This document shows positions 5,246 to 6,924 of a stretch of DNA of 6,924 nucleotides, piece after piece; the stretch's first letter is position 1; every line of letters starts with the position of its first letter. The position numbers and the translations under genes are program-made. Below the pieces are notes generated by a model, which was not told the DNA's origin, made no database searches, and worked only from the letters and a program-made list of their open reading frames with translations. The DNA comes from Cyanobacteria bacterium UBA9971 (GTDB lineage Bacteria > Cyanobacteriota > Vampirovibrionia > Gastranaerophilales > UBA9971), in the NCBI GenBank assembly GCA_003499955.1, contig DNRP01000118.1:1-6924 (forward strand), in the 5' to 3' direction.

Positions 5246-6400
5246 ATGGAAAAATTAACTATAATAAAAAATGGCTGTGTTCAAAACCCTGATTGCCCTA
5301 AAATAAAGGCGAATATAGCCATACATAAAAACAAAATCATTGATATTTCAGCTTCCTGCGAATTTGAGTTTGCTGAAAATTATGATGTGATTGAATATAT
5401 TGACGCAAAAGAATTAACTATCACCCCTGGACTGATAGATCAGCATATTCATGGCGGCTATGGAATTGATTTTAATACGGCAAAATCAGAAGATATAGTT
5501 TACCTGACAAAAGAACTGCCAAAACATGGCGTAACTTCTCTTGTTGCCACCTTGATGACTGATTCCGAGGAAAATATTAAACGGCAAATAAAAGAAATTT
5601 CTATGGCAATGGAGAATCAGCTTGCTGATTCTGCGAAAATAATAGGGATTCACATTGAAGGACCTTTCCTGAATCCTGATTTTAAAGGGATTCACCCCGA
5701 TAATCATATACTTGAACCCAATATAAATAATTTCAAAAAATTTGAAAACGAAAACATAAAAATTGTTTCTTACGCGCCCGAACTGGATAAAAACCTTGAA
5801 TTTACTAAGTATTTAGCGCAAAAAAATATTATTCCGTCAGCAGGGCATTCAAAAGCAACTCATGAAGAATTAAAAACAGCCGTAAATGCGGGATTGAAAC
5901 AAGTTACGCATTTGTTCAACGCAATGCCCCAACTTCATCACAGAAATCCGGGAATCCTCGGCGAAGCACTGACAAACGATAAAATATATACGGAAATTAT
6001 TGCTGATAATGAACATCTTCACCCGATAATTCTGGATTTAATCTTGAGAACAAAACCAAAATCAAAAATTATTTTTATAAGCGATTCACTGCCGTTAAAT
6101 CAAAGCACTGAAGACTCTATAATATTCGGCGGGCAAAAGATTTACAGGATAAAAGATCAAGCTGTTAACGAGAATGGGACTTTTGCGGGAAGTTTGTCGT
6201 TTTTAGACGAGAATTTGAGAAAAAATATTGATAAAATCAATTTTTCCGACTTTTTAATGTTTGCCTCGCTCAATCCCGCAAAAAATCTGAAGTTAGCCAC
6301 AAAAGGATTTATTGATAAAGATTTTGACGCGGATTTAGTGCTTTGGGACGAAAATTTTCAGGTTAAACACACTATAATAGGCGGTTTAATTGCGTATTAA
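5246..6400 (+). CDS. nagA: N-acetylglucosamine-6-phosphate deacetylase
   Basis: It removes acetate from N-acetylglucosamine 6-phosphate, giving glucosamine 6-phosphate for glycolysis or cell-wall recycling. It is an amidohydrolase-superfamily TIM barrel. Visible motifs are TPGLIDQHIHGGYGIDF (60-76) with H67 and H69, the metal-ligand glutamate E138 in HIEGPFLNP, H201 in SAGHSKAT, H222 in THLFNAMPQLHHRNPG, and the catalytic aspartate D280 in FISDSL. The C-terminus AGSLSFL and SLNPAKNLKLATKGFIDKDFDADLVLWD is typical. The length of 384 is normal. The HxH pair places it with the Bacillus-like enzymes rather than the E. coli type, which lacks it. The substrate-binding segment reads IADNEHLHP (252-260), where a glycine is more usual than N255. 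It is the last gene of the cluster; no nagB or transporter is next to it, which would fit recycling of cell-wall sugars better than import. Confidence 0.95.
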   Translation: MEKLTIIKNGCVQNPDCPKIKANIAIHKNKIIDISASCEFEFAENYDVIEYIDAKELTITPGLIDQHIHGGYGIDFNTAKSEDIVYLTKELPKHGVTSLVATLMTDSEENIKRQIKEISMAMENQLADSAKIIGIHIEGPFLNPDFKGIHPDNHILEPNINNFKKFENENIKIVSYAPELDKNLEFTKYLAQKNIIPSAGHSKATHEELKTAVNAGLKQVTHLFNAMPQLHHRNPGILGEALTNDKIYTEIIADNEHLHPIILDLILRTKPKSKIIFISDSLPLNQSTEDSIIFGGQKIYRIKDQAVNENGTFAGSLSFLDENLRKNIDKINFSDFLMFASLNPAKNLKLATKGFIDKDFDADLVLWDENFQVKHTIIGGLIAY

Positions 6401-6408
6401 TTATTCAT

Positions 6409-6551
6409 TGTCATTGCGAGCGAAGCGAAGCAATCTATTCAATTTATAATTTATGTTTTAATTTCAAAAGGAATAGATTGCCACGTCGGGCTTCGCTGCC
6501 CCCTCCTTTTTTGATAATTAATCAAAAAAGCGGGTACCCTTCGCAATGACA
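6409..6551 (+). repeat. Full palindromic repeat element downstream of nagA (143 bp)
   Basis: The ends are a perfect 11-base inverted repeat: TGTCATTGCGA (6409-6419) and TCGCAATGACA (6541-6551). Nested inside are a perfect 11-bp stem GCAATCTATTC/GAATAGATTGC (6430-6440/6471-6481) with a 30-base AT-rich loop, and a perfect 10-bp stem with a 5-base loop (6506-6530). It starts eight bases after the nagA stop, so the nagA transcript would carry it as a 3' structure. It has no coding capacity suggesting a transposase, so if it moves it must be non-autonomous. It is the best-preserved member of the family in the window. Confidence 0.88.
6506..6530 (+). terminator. Stem-loop in the repeat; possible but weak transcription terminator after nagA
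   Basis: CTTTTTTGAT and ATCAAAAAAG pair perfectly around the loop AATTA. The stem is A/T-rich and is not followed by a T run, so a classical rho-independent terminator is doubtful. Together with the outer stems it may still act as a 3' end stabiliser or partial terminator for the pyr-nagA transcript. Confidence 0.25.
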
Positions 6552-6590
6552 GCTAAAAATAATTTACGACTTAAAATCGAAAACCTTTAT

Positions 6591-6634
6591 TTGTCTTTTT
6601 AATATTAGGAAGTGTAAAATGCTACTAATATTAA
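6591..6634 (+). promoter_or_regulatory. Candidate promoter with 10-bp inverted repeat before the hydrolase gene
   Basis: TTGTCT (6591-6596) and TAAAAT (6615-6620) are 18 bases apart. A perfect inverted repeat, TTAATATTAG (6599-6608) and CTAATATTAA (6625-6634), covers the spacer and the expected transcription start, as an operator would. The same bases could instead form an RNA hairpin with a 16-base loop. A tiny reading frame, MLLILIIFMKV (6619-6654), preceded by AGGAAG at 6607-6612, overlaps it. Confidence 0.4.
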
Positions 6635-6665
6635 TTATTTTTATGAAAGTTTGAGACAAAAATAA

Positions 6666-6924
6666 ATGTTTTTTTCTAAAATAGCTGAATTTCTCACTAA
6701 AACCAAAATGGGACGGGTTGGAACATACTTTTTAAGTTCTGTAGTAGGAGTAAATATCTTTATGAGCAGCTTAATTTTTGGCGGAATCGAGGATAAGCTT
6801 ATTTTTTATCCTATTGACAAAGAATTTGCGCAAGTAAGAATTAATGCGGAAGAACCTATTCAAGACACTTATTTTTACAGCAGGGACGGGTTTAAGCTTA
6901 ACGGGTGGTATATAAAGGCGCAAG
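6666..6924 (+). CDS. N-terminal part of a membrane-anchored alpha/beta hydrolase (runs off window)
   Basis: The frame opens at ATG 6666, directly after an in-frame TAA (6663-6665), and stays open to the window end (86 codons). A basic N-terminus, MFFSKIAEFLTKTKMGRVG, is followed by a hydrophobic stretch YFLSSVVGVNIFMSSLIFGG (about 21-40). That could be a membrane anchor or an uncleaved signal. The segment KLIFYPIDKEF and then DTYFYSRDGFKLNGWYIKAQ match the start of Bem46/ABHD17-like serine hydrolases, in which a phrase like F.T.DG..L.GW...A begins the hydrolase domain. The nucleophile serine, acid and histidine all lie beyond the window, so catalytic competence and substrate cannot be judged. 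It is separated from nagA by 265 bases that contain the repeat element and its own candidate promoter. Confidence 0.72.
   Translation, partial: MFFSKIAEFLTKTKMGRVGTYFLSSVVGVNIFMSSLIFGGIEDKLIFYPIDKEFAQVRINAEEPIQDTYFYSRDGFKLNGWYIKAQ

Noticed and set aside
5923..5932. GCAATG-like string in nagA resembling a repeat end
   Set aside because: It encodes the conserved NagA motif LFNAMP and lacks the rest of the repeat, so it is coincidence.
2527..6551. The repeats as a CRISPR array or a composite mobile element carrying the pyr genes
   Set aside because: Copies are palindromic, unequal in length and thousands of bases apart, without spacers. The genes between them are core metabolic genes in normal order, and no transposase is present.

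Overview
This is a low-GC bacterial window made of housekeeping metabolism: polyamine synthesis, the late de novo pyrimidine pathway and an amino-sugar deacetylase. The dihydroorotate dehydrogenase is the two-subunit, NAD-linked class 1B type (pyrK + pyrD), which is common in anaerobic and fermentative bacteria. Several genes lack a strong Shine-Dalgarno sequence. The lineage cannot be fixed from the sequence alone; a host-associated anaerobe such as a Melainabacteria/Vampirovibrionia or Elusimicrobia relative is only a guess.

Layout. Bases 1-565 are the 3' part of spermidine synthase (speE). Bases 566-1159 hold a divergent pair: a 67-residue Cro/C1-type regulator on the minus strand and a 65-residue unknown protein on the plus strand, with a shared promoter region between them. 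At 1160-2011 is agmatinase (speB), started by TTG. Agmatinase makes putrescine, which spermidine synthase uses, so the divergent pair sits between two genes of one pathway. From 2090 to 6400 runs a tight plus-strand cluster, pyrK-pyrD-pyrE-O-methyltransferase-nagA, whose genes overlap or are at most 15 bases apart and are probably one operon. No pyrF lies in it. After a 265-base intergenic region comes the 5' end of a membrane-anchored alpha/beta hydrolase (6666 to the window end).

The most interesting content is a family of small palindromic repeats with TGTCATTGCGA...TCGCAATGACA ends. A 143-base copy lies after nagA. A 123-base copy (exactly 41 codons) is embedded in the pyrK reading frame and adds about 40 residues. 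A 39-base partial copy (13 codons) is embedded in pyrD. Both coding copies read through the repeat end in the same frame, giving Arg-Asn-Asp-Asn. The pyrK copy and the intergenic copy share an inner 10-bp stem with a 5-base loop that differs by two compensated base pairs. This resembles the protein-embedded palindromic elements known from Rickettsia, here in two adjacent genes whose products form one enzyme complex.

Other points worth a look are a 53-55 residue, very AT-rich N-terminal extension on pyrE with a competing internal start, and a perfect 10-bp inverted repeat in the promoter/leader of the hydrolase gene.
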